Positions 25,620 through 34,792 of a DNA stretch of 64,000 nucleotides are shown here, piece after piece. Under the pieces are notes generated by a model. That model had not been told where the DNA came from. It saw only the letters and a program-made list of their open reading frames with translations, and did no database searches. Position 1 is the stretch's first letter, and every line of letters starts with the position of its first letter. The position numbers and the translations under genes are program-made. Where the stretch lies: contig DJTE01000041.1 in the NCBI GenBank assembly GCA_002439165.1, forward strand, positions 1-64,000. Direction: 5' to 3'. Source of the stretch: Chryseobacterium indologenes (lineage in GTDB: Bacteria; Bacteroidota; Bacteroidia; Flavobacteriales; Weeksellaceae).

Positions 25620-28133
25620 CTATTTAATTTTTATTCCGAGACGATCTTTTGCTTCATCAACTTTCATATCACGCCACGTTTTAATTTCCATACCTTGCAT
25701 TGTATTGTTTAGTTCAACATCAATAATGACTGCTCTATCTTTGTAAAATTTTACATATCGTGAATTATAAGAGCCTTTTGTCTTTTCATTCATCCATACT
25801 TCATCCGGATTTCCAAGAATGTCTTTCATATGTGGGAAAACCTGATGTTTATTATCTTTTACAACAGCATTGCTGTTAAAAGTTTTTTCCGGAAGGACCA
25901 TTTTACGCCCCATATAATCAGTAAAGCCCATAAAATCCTGCCCTTTTTCTTTTTTGAAAAGTTCTTTTACATTGTCTTTTGTGATGGTAGAATCAAGTTT
26001 TATATTTTTAAGCCCCTTCTTTTGATCTTCCCAGGACTTCAGGTCATATTTATCATAAGTCATTTTATTAATTTTGGCTTCAAGCCCCTTATTATTGCTG
26101 TAAAATTGTTTGTTAGTAAAGACTTGCTTCAGATCACCTCTGTTTAATTCAAATTGAGAATTTTTCCATTTGGGGTCTCTGGAATCCAGAAGCTGCATTC
26201 CTTTACTGCCGGAAGTGATACGAGGATTTTTTGATTTTGTGATATATTGGATAAATTCACAACGACAACCAAACCCATTCGGTGGCCAAAGCTTCATTGC
26301 TTCGGGGTCATCCAAAGAAAATATTTTACCACTTAGAATTTGGTGTGAATCTCTTACGCTTTGATCTCCAATTGTCTGATACTTTACAAATTTTGTTATA
26401 GTATCTTTTTCTGCCATAAACTGAACATAAGCAGCGGAATTTTGACCGACCGAAATAGCCAAATTATATTCTGTTTCGAGCCAGGCAGCATTATAATCTT
26501 TTGTAATCTTGTCAACTTCCCTTTTGAAAGAATCAAAATCTCGGATACTCTTGTTTTTCTGATCAATTAAAACATTATTCATGGCTGCAAGTCTTGATTC
26601 AGTTTTGCTTGCTGAAAAGTCGAAGACATTGTATTCCATCATCTGCAACGCAAGATGATCATTACCTACATACGGATTGACTGTCTTAAAATTGTCTCGT
26701 AATCCTTTTACAAGGGTGTTGGCTTCTTCTGCGATTAATTTTCCTTCCTTTCCTGTTGTTTCTTTTCCACTGAAAATAAAACTTGCCAAATCATCACTTA
26801 GTTGTTTTATTTCGTCTTTTGAAGGCTTTTTAACAGCTTGTATGTGTTTTCCACAGGTACAGGTAAAGCCGTATCTGTCATTTGTCTGATTCTCTGGTAA
26901 AAATGATGCTGCTACGTTAGGTTTTGTTGATGGCTGGACTTTTTTTTTATTTCCCAGGGGAATATTAAAAGTTTTAGAAATCCATTCCTCCTCAACATCA
27001 TATCCGCTAGTAAGCAGCCCTGAAGTAATAGTCCATAATTGCACAAGATCAAGTTCCTGTTCAGCTGTTTTAAATTCAAAAAATTCATCTTCTGGAATAT
27101 TATATCCTTGTAATCTTAACAATGGAAAAAGCTGATCATTTACAATAAATTGAATCATTCTTTTATCAGCTTGAGAGATTCTGTTGTCTAAAGATCTTTC
27201 GTGTACTTCAGTTTGAGATCTGTTAGTTCCCTGATCACTCAACATTGTTGATCCTACGATTTGTTTACTGATTTCATTTGCATTGGCCTGCATGAATTGC
27301 ATATACACATTGTAAGCATCGGTCCGGTTTGCTTCCTGGAACTTAATATCCGTTCCTGGAGGAAACGTCCCAACTGAAGCTTCACCCAAGCTTAAGAGCA
27401 TTTCGTGTACATTATCTATAACTGTTGAATCTGCTGTGTTGGTTGTTGCCGTAATTAAAGGTAAACCGAATTTCTCACAGAATTCAGCCCATGCCTGCAT
27501 TACATTACGTTTCCAGATCAGATTAGGAATTACATTATTGATGATTCCTAAGTCATCATTTTCTCCTAACTGAATCAACCACGGATTAAACCCTTCATCA
27601 CGATAATTGATAAAATCAGTTTTCAATACATCCGGATAAATTTTACCCTTTGTCGGTGCTACGTTTCTGCGGGGTATTAATGAAAGAAGTATTTTTTCAT
27701 TTTCAAAGCTTTGAAATTCTACAAGCGAACAACCTCTAAATATTTTATCCAGACACAGGTCTATAAATTTATAAAACCATTGCTGTTGAAATAAGAAACT
27801 TAATTCCTGATTTTCATCACCAGTTTTGCGATTATAAACCCGGTAATCTGTATTGAGTGTTGAGAGTTTTCTCATTTGGATCTGAGATTGTAAATGAGCA
27901 TCCGTCATTAAATCATCAACCAAGTCATGATAAGCAAAGAATTTTGGTTCCTCAGGATTCTGAAGGGCTGCTAAGGATTTTCTCCACTTCTCAATATCTT
28001 TTCGTGAATTGTCTTTAAATGCATCAACAATTTTGACAATGGCTGGATTTTTTTTGCCCGCAGATCTTTTTATTTCTGTTTTTGCAGAAACATTGTTTTT
28101 TTTGAATGAAAATTTATATCCTAGTATTTCCAC
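25620..28133 (-). CDS. Fusion: DUF935 portal, MuF head protein and C-terminal PBECR-type nuclease
   Basis: 837 residues; in Mu the portal (gp29) and gpF (gp30) are separate. Residues ~1-410 are the DUF935 portal (YHDLVDDLMTDAHLQSQIQMRK, GEASVGTFPPGTDIKFQEA). A Cys pair (FTCTCGKH) lies near 427. Residues ~450-640 are the MuF domain, with the typical IGDQSVRDSHQIL and FGCRCEFIQY. Residues ~690-837 carry a further module (VFPHMKDILGNPDEVWMNEK, YVKFYKDRAVIIDVELNN) that looks like the phage Barnase-EndoU-ColicinE5/D-RelE-like (PBECR) nuclease domains found on MuF proteins. These are proposed to be delivered with the DNA as toxins or early effectors. No obvious immunity gene is adjacent. Confidence 0.85.
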   Translation of the reverse strand: MEILGYKFSFKKNNVSAKTEIKRSAGKKNPAIVKIVDAFKDNSRKDIEKWRKSLAALQNPEEPKFFAYHDLVDDLMTDAHLQSQIQMRKLSTLNTDYRVYNRKTGDENQELSFLFQQQWFYKFIDLCLDKIFRGCSLVEFQSFENEKILLSLIPRRNVAPTKGKIYPDVLKTDFINYRDEGFNPWLIQLGENDDLGIINNVIPNLIWKRNVMQAWAEFCEKFGLPLITATTNTADSTVIDNVHEMLLSLGEASVGTFPPGTDIKFQEANRTDAYNVYMQFMQANANEISKQIVGSTMLSDQGTNRSQTEVHERSLDNRISQADKRMIQFIVNDQLFPLLRLQGYNIPEDEFFEFKTAEQELDLVQLWTITSGLLTSGYDVEEEWISKTFNIPLGNKKKVQPSTKPNVAASFLPENQTNDRYGFTCTCGKHIQAVKKPSKDEIKQLSDDLASFIFSGKETTGKEGKLIAEEANTLVKGLRDNFKTVNPYVGNDHLALQMMEYNVFDFSASKTESRLAAMNNVLIDQKNKSIRDFDSFKREVDKITKDYNAAWLETEYNLAISVGQNSAAYVQFMAEKDTITKFVKYQTIGDQSVRDSHQILSGKIFSLDDPEAMKLWPPNGFGCRCEFIQYITKSKNPRITSGSKGMQLLDSRDPKWKNSQFELNRGDLKQVFTNKQFYSNNKGLEAKINKMTYDKYDLKSWEDQKKGLKNIKLDSTITKDNVKELFKKEKGQDFMGFTDYMGRKMVLPEKTFNSNAVVKDNKHQVFPHMKDILGNPDEVWMNEKTKGSYNSRYVKFYKDRAVIIDVELNNTMQGMEIKTWRDMKVDEAKDRLGIKIK

Positions 28134-28161
28134 TATTTTTATTTTTAAGGGTCTTAAAATT

Positions 28162-28184
28162 GAATTTAAAGGGTGTTTAAAGGG
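28162..28184 (-). promoter_or_regulatory. TTTAAA tandem motif between DUF1320 and portal genes
   Basis: On the minus strand CCCTTTAAACACCCTTTAAA, two 11-base units, lies in the 57-base gap before the portal gene. Related clusters occur at 19263, 34793, 43364 and 45574. Possible regulator binding site. Confidence 0.4.
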
Positions 28185-28190
28185 TGATGA

Positions 28191-28616
28191 TTACCACCTG
28201 TTGTTACTTGGCGGATAACGGGAACTGATTCTTATACCTGAAATCTTATCTCCGTTTTCATTGGTTTTTATTGGAAGGTCAGCAGTTTTATCACCTGAAG
28301 CCACAAGTTTAAGCCAGTCAATAGCGTCCTGGTATCTTTGTGATCTTATTTCCGGCATGGCTTTTCTGTTTGCGGAAGTGTAAAGATGATACAGGGCACA
28401 ATCCAGAACAATCATTACAATATGACTGTTTCTGTCAGTTCCTTCAGCATTGAAAATTTTTGTAACATCATATTTCCCGGCCAGATAATTTTTAACCTGG
28501 TGTATTGCCATTTGTTCTGCTGTGCTGATTTTTGTCTCAGAATAGTTTTCCAGCAGGACATCTTTTATTTCATTACGTACGAGTACGGAATAATCATCTT
28601 CTGTTATAAAGCTCAT
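28191..28616 (-). CDS. DUF1320 family protein (Mu gp36-like)
   Basis: 141 residues: MSFITEDDYSVLVRNEIKDVL, AIHQVKNYLAGKYDVTKIFN, HIVMIVLDCALYHLYTSANRK. These are typical of DUF1320/gp36, a head-tail connector-type protein of Mu-like phages. Its stop region overlaps nothing; its start codon shares one base with the terminase stop. Confidence 0.85.
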   Translation of the reverse strand: MSFITEDDYSVLVRNEIKDVLLENYSETKISTAEQMAIHQVKNYLAGKYDVTKIFNAEGTDRNSHIVMIVLDCALYHLYTSANRKAMPEIRSQRYQDAIDWLKLVASGDKTADLPIKTNENGDKISGIRISSRYPPSNNRW

Positions 28617-30211
28617 TAGAATCTGTTTTTTTGATTTTTGATTATTTCTTTCCGGCTTGTTGTTTTTACCGGGGTTTTATTTGTTAGTGCTGCAACATTC
28701 AGTTTACTGATTGCGCTTTGCATAGCATCAGGAGCATCATCATGCGCACCTGATCCTTTGGCAAATGCTAAAAGTTGATTTTCCAGTTCCTGTTGATCCA
28801 CAGAATTTTTATTCTGTTCATTAAACCAAATGTTTCCTCTCTGGAAATATCCTGTCATACTTTCAATTCTGTCATGCTTTCCTTCCTTACTTTTTTTATC
28901 TGCTATTACAGGAATATACCAACCCAATTCATCACCAACCATGTCGAAATCATTGACGAATTCATCCTGAGCAAAAAGCCCCTCGATGTAGTATGAAATA
29001 TTATGTTTTAGAAGTTCATTTTCCTGAACATATTCATAAAGCCATTTAGCAACATTATATTTAGAAGTCTGTCTGATATAAGAATTTAGAATGTGGAATT
29101 CACGGCCAGTTTTGCCGGCAAACACCATAGCCTTAAAATCTCCCTCATCTTTGTAAGATAAATCCCCGTAAAAAACGAGTGCATCATAGGACCTGAACTG
29201 TAAGCGTGGCTTATATTGCAACCATTCATTTTTAAAAATTTTACCCTCAACAATATGTACGTGCATATATTCACGCATAAAGGATCTGTAAGGAGTTGAA
29301 AGATATTTTTCTTTCCAGTAAACAGAAGAAGTTTTTTCCGGCCAGTTGGGTTCAAAGTTTACCAGGTCTTTTACTGCCGGAACTGATAAAATATAGTGAT
29401 GGGATTTTATTCCGGCTTCTTTTAACCGGATTTTAATTTTCTTATACTCTTCCTTCAGTTGGTTGATCAGAGTATTTTTATGAAAATTGTTATTAGCTAC
29501 AACAAACCTGCGATAAGGGGAACCTTCATCAAATGTCCCTTTTGCATCTTCCCAGGCAAAATCAAATAATTTCTTAGATAGATCATCATTATTAACTCTC
29601 TGCCTGGTATCAACATCATCAAAGACAATATAATCCGGACGGGATGATCCTTCACGTAATCCCCTGGGAGATTGACCAGGCGTAGAGGTCATAAATTTAG
29701 CACCGTCTGTTGTGGTAAAATCTCCTTCTGACCAATCTCCAAACTTGAACTTTTTACCGTAATAGTGTATAAACTTTTGATTATACATAAATTCGGCCTG
29801 AATATCAGAAATGAGTTTTTTTGCCTTCTTATCAGTTTGCCCAAATAGGAGCATAAATTTTAACTGATCTGTTACATATAGATATAAAGGAATTCCTAAA
29901 TCAATATGTACAGATTTGGCCCCTGATCGGTATATTTCAGCCAGAACATCACACACCGGGTTCTTTATTATCAGATCAGCAAGCTTCTTATGATACCAAG
30001 CACATTTTACTTTTGCATAGTGGGGAAACATTTCTTCAAACCAGGTGATATAATCTTTTTCCCATTCAAGCCGTTGTTTCCTTCTTTCGGTTGGCGTTTC
30101 ATTAGGATTCAGCCCTGATCCGGTTGATTGCTTGATGCCTTTACAATGCTCATCATAATCAAGGAGCATTTTCTCATAAACTTTTGTAAGTTTAAAATCA
30201 GCAGAACTCAT
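28616..30211 (-). CDS. Terminase large subunit (Mu gp28-like)
   Basis: 531 residues. The packaging ATPase region shows WEKDYITWFEEMFPHYAKVKC and a Walker B-like YIVFDDVDTRQR near residue 197. The phosphate-binding loop is degenerate (RSGAKSVHIDLGIPLY). The nuclease half has acidic clusters FYGDLSYKDEGDF, YIEGLFAQDEF and GAHDDAPDAMQ (near 492). It packages DNA headfully, presumably from the integrated copy as in Mu. It overlaps the small subunit gene by one base. Confidence 0.92.
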   Translation of the reverse strand: MSSADFKLTKVYEKMLLDYDEHCKGIKQSTGSGLNPNETPTERRKQRLEWEKDYITWFEEMFPHYAKVKCAWYHKKLADLIIKNPVCDVLAEIYRSGAKSVHIDLGIPLYLYVTDQLKFMLLFGQTDKKAKKLISDIQAEFMYNQKFIHYYGKKFKFGDWSEGDFTTTDGAKFMTSTPGQSPRGLREGSSRPDYIVFDDVDTRQRVNNDDLSKKLFDFAWEDAKGTFDEGSPYRRFVVANNNFHKNTLINQLKEEYKKIKIRLKEAGIKSHHYILSVPAVKDLVNFEPNWPEKTSSVYWKEKYLSTPYRSFMREYMHVHIVEGKIFKNEWLQYKPRLQFRSYDALVFYGDLSYKDEGDFKAMVFAGKTGREFHILNSYIRQTSKYNVAKWLYEYVQENELLKHNISYYIEGLFAQDEFVNDFDMVGDELGWYIPVIADKKSKEGKHDRIESMTGYFQRGNIWFNEQNKNSVDQQELENQLLAFAKGSGAHDDAPDAMQSAISKLNVAALTNKTPVKTTSRKEIIKNQKNRF

Positions 30212-30654
30212 TATTGTTCCTGTTGTGCTTTATAAAGGAGAAACATCTTATGCCATTCCAGAAAAGAGATAGCTGCTTCCGGATCTTGTACTGCCATCCA
30301 AGAATCAAACTCTTTAAATACAGTCATAACAATCTGAGCAGAAACTTTGTCAGATAGTAATTCTATTGCTTTGGTTACGGCTGCAATTGCTTTGACATCA
30401 ATTCGTGAATCTTTACCTTCTGCGAGATCACTCAGTTCTGCCATTAGAACCTTCTTTATATTATTGGGTGCTGTTAAGTAGCTTTTTCTTTTTTCATCCC
30501 AGGAGACATCACCTTGTATGCCTTTTCTCCACCGACCAATTGTCTGCTCAGTAACTTCCAGTGAAGCTGCAATAGCTTTTGCCGTAAGCCCCTCTTCTAC
30601 AAACATTTTCTCAGCCAGGGCTCGTATAGGTTCATTGTTTACTCTTTTTGCCAT
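30211..30654 (-). CDS. Terminase small subunit / DNA-binding packaging protein
   Basis: 147 residues from ATG 30654. The N-terminal HTH (VEEGLTAKAIAASLEVTEQTIGRWRKG) is the DNA-recognition domain typical of small terminases and of Mu gp27. The helical C-terminal part (IDVKAIAAVTKAIELLSDKVS) would form the oligomer. First gene of the minus-strand late operon. Confidence 0.85.
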   Translation of the reverse strand: MAKRVNNEPIRALAEKMFVEEGLTAKAIAASLEVTEQTIGRWRKGIQGDVSWDEKRKSYLTAPNNIKKVLMAELSDLAEGKDSRIDVKAIAAVTKAIELLSDKVSAQIVMTVFKEFDSWMAVQDPEAAISFLEWHKMFLLYKAQQEQ

Positions 30655-30776
30655 TGATACACTTTTGGCCAAAAGTCCAAACAAAACCAATCGTTTTTTT
30701 TGAAACCCGCAACCCTTGCGGAATCTTTATTAATCAGGGTTTAGATGTTTTAAGTTTGCTGAAAATTCAATCACAC
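30655..30776. promoter_or_regulatory. Divergent late control region with palindromes
   Basis: This 122-base gap separates two divergent late operons. It holds a perfect 16-bp palindrome ACTTTTGGCCAAAAGT (30661-30676) and a second one, CCGCAA-CCC-TTGCGG (30707-30721). A TAAGTTTG (TAnnTTTG type) sits at 30751-30758, about 19 bases before the protease start. No well-spaced TTG element matches it, which suggests an activator-dependent late promoter. CTTGCGGAATC at 30715-30725 repeats 14264-14274 of the early operator. Confidence 0.6.
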
Positions 30777-31946
30777 ATGATATACGGAATACAGGATAAT
30801 ACTCTGACCATGTACGGAACTATATGGGATTATGACGGTCAGAACTTTATTTATTATCTGAATAGTTTAGAAAAGCAGTATTCAGAAATTACGATCAGAC
30901 TTCATACTTACGGAGGAGATGTTTTTGCCGGCAATCTCATGTGTAATGCAATTGAAAGATCTAAGGCAGACATAACAATAATTATAGATGGTTTAGCCGC
31001 TTCAATGGGCGCTGTTTTCATACTATCGGGCAAGAAAGTAAAAATAGTTAATAATGGATATGTGATGATTCATGCGCCCTCAAGCGGATCTTTCGGAAAT
31101 GCCAAAGACCACGAATCCAGCGCAAAACTTTTAAGACATATTGAGGAAAACTTTATTGATAAGCTTATGGCCAGAACTGGCAAAAGCCGTGCTGAGGTTT
31201 CTAAGTGGCTTGAAAGTGATACCTGGTTATCTGCAAAAGAAGCCCTGGCTTATGGACTTGTTTCTGAAATTATCCCAGCTTCAGTATCTACAATTTATCA
31301 AACCTTCCAACCGGATGATATGGGAGAAACGGAAGTATTTAATATGTATGCATCTGCATTATTAAATACAGTTTCTAAGCCTGCTGTAACTGCATTTTTA
31401 GAAACTCAACAGTTTCAGCCACAATCTCAAAATCAATTAATTTTTAATGACAATATGAAACAGTTAATAATTTCCGCATTCGGCTTGCAGGCTGTCAATG
31501 CACAAAGCTCTGATACGGCAGTACTGGAAGCCGTACAAGGTCAGATAACTGACTTAAAAAATCAGCTTCAGAAAGAAAAAGACGAAAGAAATACTGCTGA
31601 AGCAAAATTAAAAAGCTATGAAGATTCCAGGATCAATTCACTTATTGAAAATGCTTCAAAAGTTCTTAACAAGCCCTTTACTGAGGAAGAACGTAAAACT
31701 TATGAAACTATTGGTGCTACTTCAGGAGTTGAGGCCCTAGAAATGGTTTTTAGGAATGTGAATAAACCCCAGACACCAGGAATTTCAGCTATTATACAGG
31801 CTGGTGCTTCAGGATCTATTTCTGCTGGACGTGATTCATGGGATTTTGCAAAATGGCAAAAGGAAGATCCGAAAGGTTTGGAAAAACTAGCTACGCAAGA
31901 TCCTGAAAAATTCAAACAATTATTTAATGCAAAATATAACAATTAA
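30777..31946 (+). CDS. Prohead protease (ClpP/S14 fold) fused to a scaffold-like domain
   Basis: 389 residues from ATG 30777. The N-terminal ~190 residues are ClpP-like, with catalytic Ser76 (GLAASMGAVF), His99 (MIHAPSSG) and an Asp in the SDTWLSAKEALAYGLV region. After a linker, residues ~230-389 include a coiled coil (QITDLKNQLQKEKDERNTAEAKLK) and a capsid-binding-like tail, as in protease-scaffold fusions. An internal ATG (31456, MKQLIISAFGLQ) could start a separate scaffold product, as Mu gene Z does inside gene I. Next gene overlaps by one base. Confidence 0.9.
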   Translation: MIYGIQDNTLTMYGTIWDYDGQNFIYYLNSLEKQYSEITIRLHTYGGDVFAGNLMCNAIERSKADITIIIDGLAASMGAVFILSGKKVKIVNNGYVMIHAPSSGSFGNAKDHESSAKLLRHIEENFIDKLMARTGKSRAEVSKWLESDTWLSAKEALAYGLVSEIIPASVSTIYQTFQPDDMGETEVFNMYASALLNTVSKPAVTAFLETQQFQPQSQNQLIFNDNMKQLIISAFGLQAVNAQSSDTAVLEAVQGQITDLKNQLQKEKDERNTAEAKLKSYEDSRINSLIENASKVLNKPFTEEERKTYETIGATSGVEALEMVFRNVNKPQTPGISAIIQAGASGSISAGRDSWDFAKWQKEDPKGLEKLATQDPEKFKQLFNAKYNN

Positions 31947-32869
31947 TGGAATTAATAGACGGGAATTGGCTTAATACATATGTAGACCCACAACTTTTAG
32001 AGGACTTTCAAAACTATAACGATGCTTTCATCGGTGTTCTTCAAAGACCCAATGAAGGAGCAATTGATGGAGATGGTATTAAATTTAACAAACTGATTAA
32101 TAACGTTGGTTTTGTTGTAAATGCTAGTGAAGATTTCACTGCTCAGACAATGGCAGGGCAAAAGGGACATGTGCCCTGGGATCAATTAGACACAACCCCC
32201 ACAGCTTATACTTTGGCGGAACTAAGAGCAATGGCCTACGATAAAGATGCTGCGATTAGAGTAAAGCATACTAAGTCATTCAAGATAGGTGTAAGAAGGT
32301 ACGTTTTAAATAAACTTGCACCTAAGCAAAACGTAAATGACAAAATGCCAGTAATCAGAACAACAGGTGAGGTTTTTAATGGTAGGAATAGAATGACTTA
32401 TGCAGATTTAAATACTTTTCTTTTTGAAAAAATCCCTACGCTAAATCTTACTGAAAAAGATCAGATGTATTTTATTCTGAATGATGAACATAAGGCAGAC
32501 TTAGTTCATGATCGAGCTAATACCTCAAATTATAGAGATATTGAAATTGATAAAAACACTGGGGAATTGAAAAGTTTCTTTAATCTCAAATTTTTTGAGA
32601 ACACAGAAACTCCTTTGTATAATCCTGCCGGGGTGTTAAAATCCTTAGGTTCTACAAAATCAGCAGGAGATCAAAGTTCTTCAGTATTTCTATATGCGCC
32701 GAATACAATGTATCATATTGAAAGTGTAATGTCACTTTTAAAAGATATGAGATCAGATACCAGAAGTAAAAATCCTACTTCCGAGTACAGAACTCATAGT
32801 TACGGATTATGTGACAAAATTCAAGAACATGGTTTCGGGGCTATCATTTCAGGAAACCCAACACCTTAA
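31946..32869 (+). CDS. Major capsid protein
   Basis: 307 residues, immediately after the protease-scaffold. Contains GAIDGDGIKFNKLINNVGFVVN, DAAIRVKHTKSFKIGVRRYVLNKLAP and a C-terminal KNPTSEYRTHSYGLCDKIQEHGFGAI. Position and size fit an HK97-fold major head protein of Mu gpT type. I recognise the pattern from Bacteroidetes prophages rather than a strict motif. Confidence 0.82.
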   Translation: MELIDGNWLNTYVDPQLLEDFQNYNDAFIGVLQRPNEGAIDGDGIKFNKLINNVGFVVNASEDFTAQTMAGQKGHVPWDQLDTTPTAYTLAELRAMAYDKDAAIRVKHTKSFKIGVRRYVLNKLAPKQNVNDKMPVIRTTGEVFNGRNRMTYADLNTFLFEKIPTLNLTEKDQMYFILNDEHKADLVHDRANTSNYRDIEIDKNTGELKSFFNLKFFENTETPLYNPAGVLKSLGSTKSAGDQSSSVFLYAPNTMYHIESVMSLLKDMRSDTRSKNPTSEYRTHSYGLCDKIQEHGFGAIISGNPTP

Positions 32870-32879
32870 AAACTTGGTT

Positions 32880-33125
32880 ATGACAAAAGATCAGAAACTA
32901 TACGCTCAGGATTATTTCAAAAATTATCCTGAGCAGAAAGTCCTTCACATGAACCCGCAGGGAGAATGGTTTACAGATAAAAATTATGCAGTAAACAGTC
33001 TTCCGAAAAATAAAGATGGTGAACGTGAAGGAAAAATAGAAACAGTATACCCTGAAAAAAACAAAGCTAAAGATCAGAAAGAACAGGATTCTGATTCAGC
33101 TGAAACAACCAACAAAAGCATCTAA
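32880..33125 (+). CDS. Small phage structural or assembly protein
   Basis: 81 residues from ATG 32880. The N-terminal part (KLYAQDYFKNYPEQKVLHMNPQGEWF) resembles a short domain often found beside capsid genes in these phages. The C-terminus is a charged, disordered Lys/Glu/Ser tail. Possibly head decoration or head-tail joining; uncertain. Confidence 0.6.
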   Translation: MTKDQKLYAQDYFKNYPEQKVLHMNPQGEWFTDKNYAVNSLPKNKDGEREGKIETVYPEKNKAKDQKEQDSDSAETTNKSI

Positions 33126-33128
33126 AAT

Positions 33129-34370
33129 ATGTCAAATTTATCCGGAGCAAATATAAAAAAAGGAAAAGTAGGCACTAACCGGCTAGGAAATGATGATGCT
33201 GTAAGCGGTATTATATTAACAGGAGTAAAACCTGAAAATATGGAGCTTTCAAAACCCGTAGTTGTGTACAACATCAATGATGTTGAAAATTTGGGAATTA
33301 CAAAAGAATATGATTCTGTAAATAATGTTAATGTCTATGAGCATTTATATGAATTTTACCGATTAGCTGGAGCCGGCACAGAATTATTTTTAATCCTGGA
33401 ACCACAAACAAGAAAGTTAACAGAATTATGCGGAGATCCTGCAAAACAACTGATGATTTATGCCAAAGGTAAAATTAATCAGTTGGCTATTGGGGTGAAC
33501 CTTCCTGAAGCTTCAACAATTACTATGCTTAACGGGATGCCTGATGAAGTATATAATTCGATTGCCCTGGCAAAACAACTTGAAGAATGGTCTGAAGAAA
33601 ATCATATGCCCGTTGTTATCTTTTTAGAGTGTTACAATTACAGTGGTTCTGCTGCCAGTTCAGCAAACCTCCGAGCTCTTGAAAATTTAAAAGCAGAAGG
33701 TGTTGCTGTTGTAATCGGTCAGGATTTTGATCAGGCAGCTGCCAAAACGGGACACGCTCAAAAATACGCATTTATCGGAACTGTTCTTGGTGTATGTGCT
33801 TCATGTACGGTTAATCAGAATATTGGAGAGAATGAAACAAAGAATCTCACGCATGAATCAAAAAAAATTCTTGTGAATCCTGGTCTTTCCAATCATAAAA
33901 CAATTGATGAACAACACGCTGACCTTCAGACGTTGGAAAACAAAGGATATATTTTCGGTCTAACCTATACCGGAATGGCTGGTGTTCGCTTAAATAATGA
34001 TCACGTTTGCGCACCTGTAATCATTGATGATGATAACAACATCAATGAACATACTATTGCTTATTGCAGAACAGGAAAAAAAGCCAGGAGAATTTTACGA
34101 ACAGCTTATTTACCAGCCGTTAAAAAATCCTATCCTGTAAATGAAGTTACCGGAAAATTATCTCCTGGTGTTGTAGTGGCCCTTGCAGATATTGGAGACA
34201 AAAAGTTTGCAGATATGCAGAGAGCCGGTGAAATTTCTTCAGGTAAAACTTACATAGACAGAGACAGCGATCTGATCGTTTCCAAAATTCTAAATGTAGG
34301 ATTTAAAATTGTTCCTGAAGGAAATGTCGGAGAAATTAACGGAACAGTTAATCTTAAAACACAGTTATAG
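33129..34370 (+). CDS. Contractile tail sheath protein (DUF2586-like)
   Basis: 413 residues. Pattern of a sheath: early beta domain (VSGIILTGVKPENMELSKPVVVYNI), a middle with AEGVAVVIGQDFDQAAAK, and the C-terminal domain ending SDLIVSKILNVGFKIVPEG and VNLKTQL. It shows the virion is a myovirus like Mu. Followed 2 bases later by the tube gene. Confidence 0.88.
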   Translation: MSNLSGANIKKGKVGTNRLGNDDAVSGIILTGVKPENMELSKPVVVYNINDVENLGITKEYDSVNNVNVYEHLYEFYRLAGAGTELFLILEPQTRKLTELCGDPAKQLMIYAKGKINQLAIGVNLPEASTITMLNGMPDEVYNSIALAKQLEEWSEENHMPVVIFLECYNYSGSAASSANLRALENLKAEGVAVVIGQDFDQAAAKTGHAQKYAFIGTVLGVCASCTVNQNIGENETKNLTHESKKILVNPGLSNHKTIDEQHADLQTLENKGYIFGLTYTGMAGVRLNNDHVCAPVIIDDDNNINEHTIAYCRTGKKARRILRTAYLPAVKKSYPVNEVTGKLSPGVVVALADIGDKKFADMQRAGEISSGKTYIDRDSDLIVSKILNVGFKIVPEGNVGEINGTVNLKTQL

Positions 34371-34372
34371 AA

Positions 34373-34789
34373 ATGAGTGAAATTATAAGAAACGGTAAAG
34401 CGTATGATTCTGCTGATGTAAAATGTCAAATTAACGGAGTTCCTATTAATGTTAAATCATTGAGTTATGGTAACGAACAGGATCACCAGTTAAATCACAC
34501 GCTAGGAATTGATGCAACGTCATGGTCATGGGGAAAGAAAACACCTTCAGCATCTATGACTTTAATGATGACAGACATAATTCCACTTGAAACAGCTTCA
34601 GGAGGTGATATTCTCAAAATTAAGCCCGTAACCCTGACAGTTGAGTTTGTCAACGAATTTAATATGATCGTTGTAGACAAAATTATTTTCAAGTTTAAAA
34701 ATGATGGCCGAGAAGTTACCGGTGATATGGGACTTGAAAAACAGTACGACCTTTTTGCTTTGAGTGTATCACTCAACGTACTACCATAA
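34373..34789 (+). CDS. Tail tube protein
   Basis: 138 residues directly after the sheath. Beta-rich with DVKCQINGVPINVKSLSYG and GIDATSWSWGKKTPSASMTL. Size and position match tail tube proteins (Mu gpM type). Confidence 0.82.
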   Translation: MSEIIRNGKAYDSADVKCQINGVPINVKSLSYGNEQDHQLNHTLGIDATSWSWGKKTPSASMTLMMTDIIPLETASGGDILKIKPVTLTVEFVNEFNMIVVDKIIFKFKNDGREVTGDMGLEKQYDLFALSVSLNVLP

Positions 34790-34792
34790 AAT

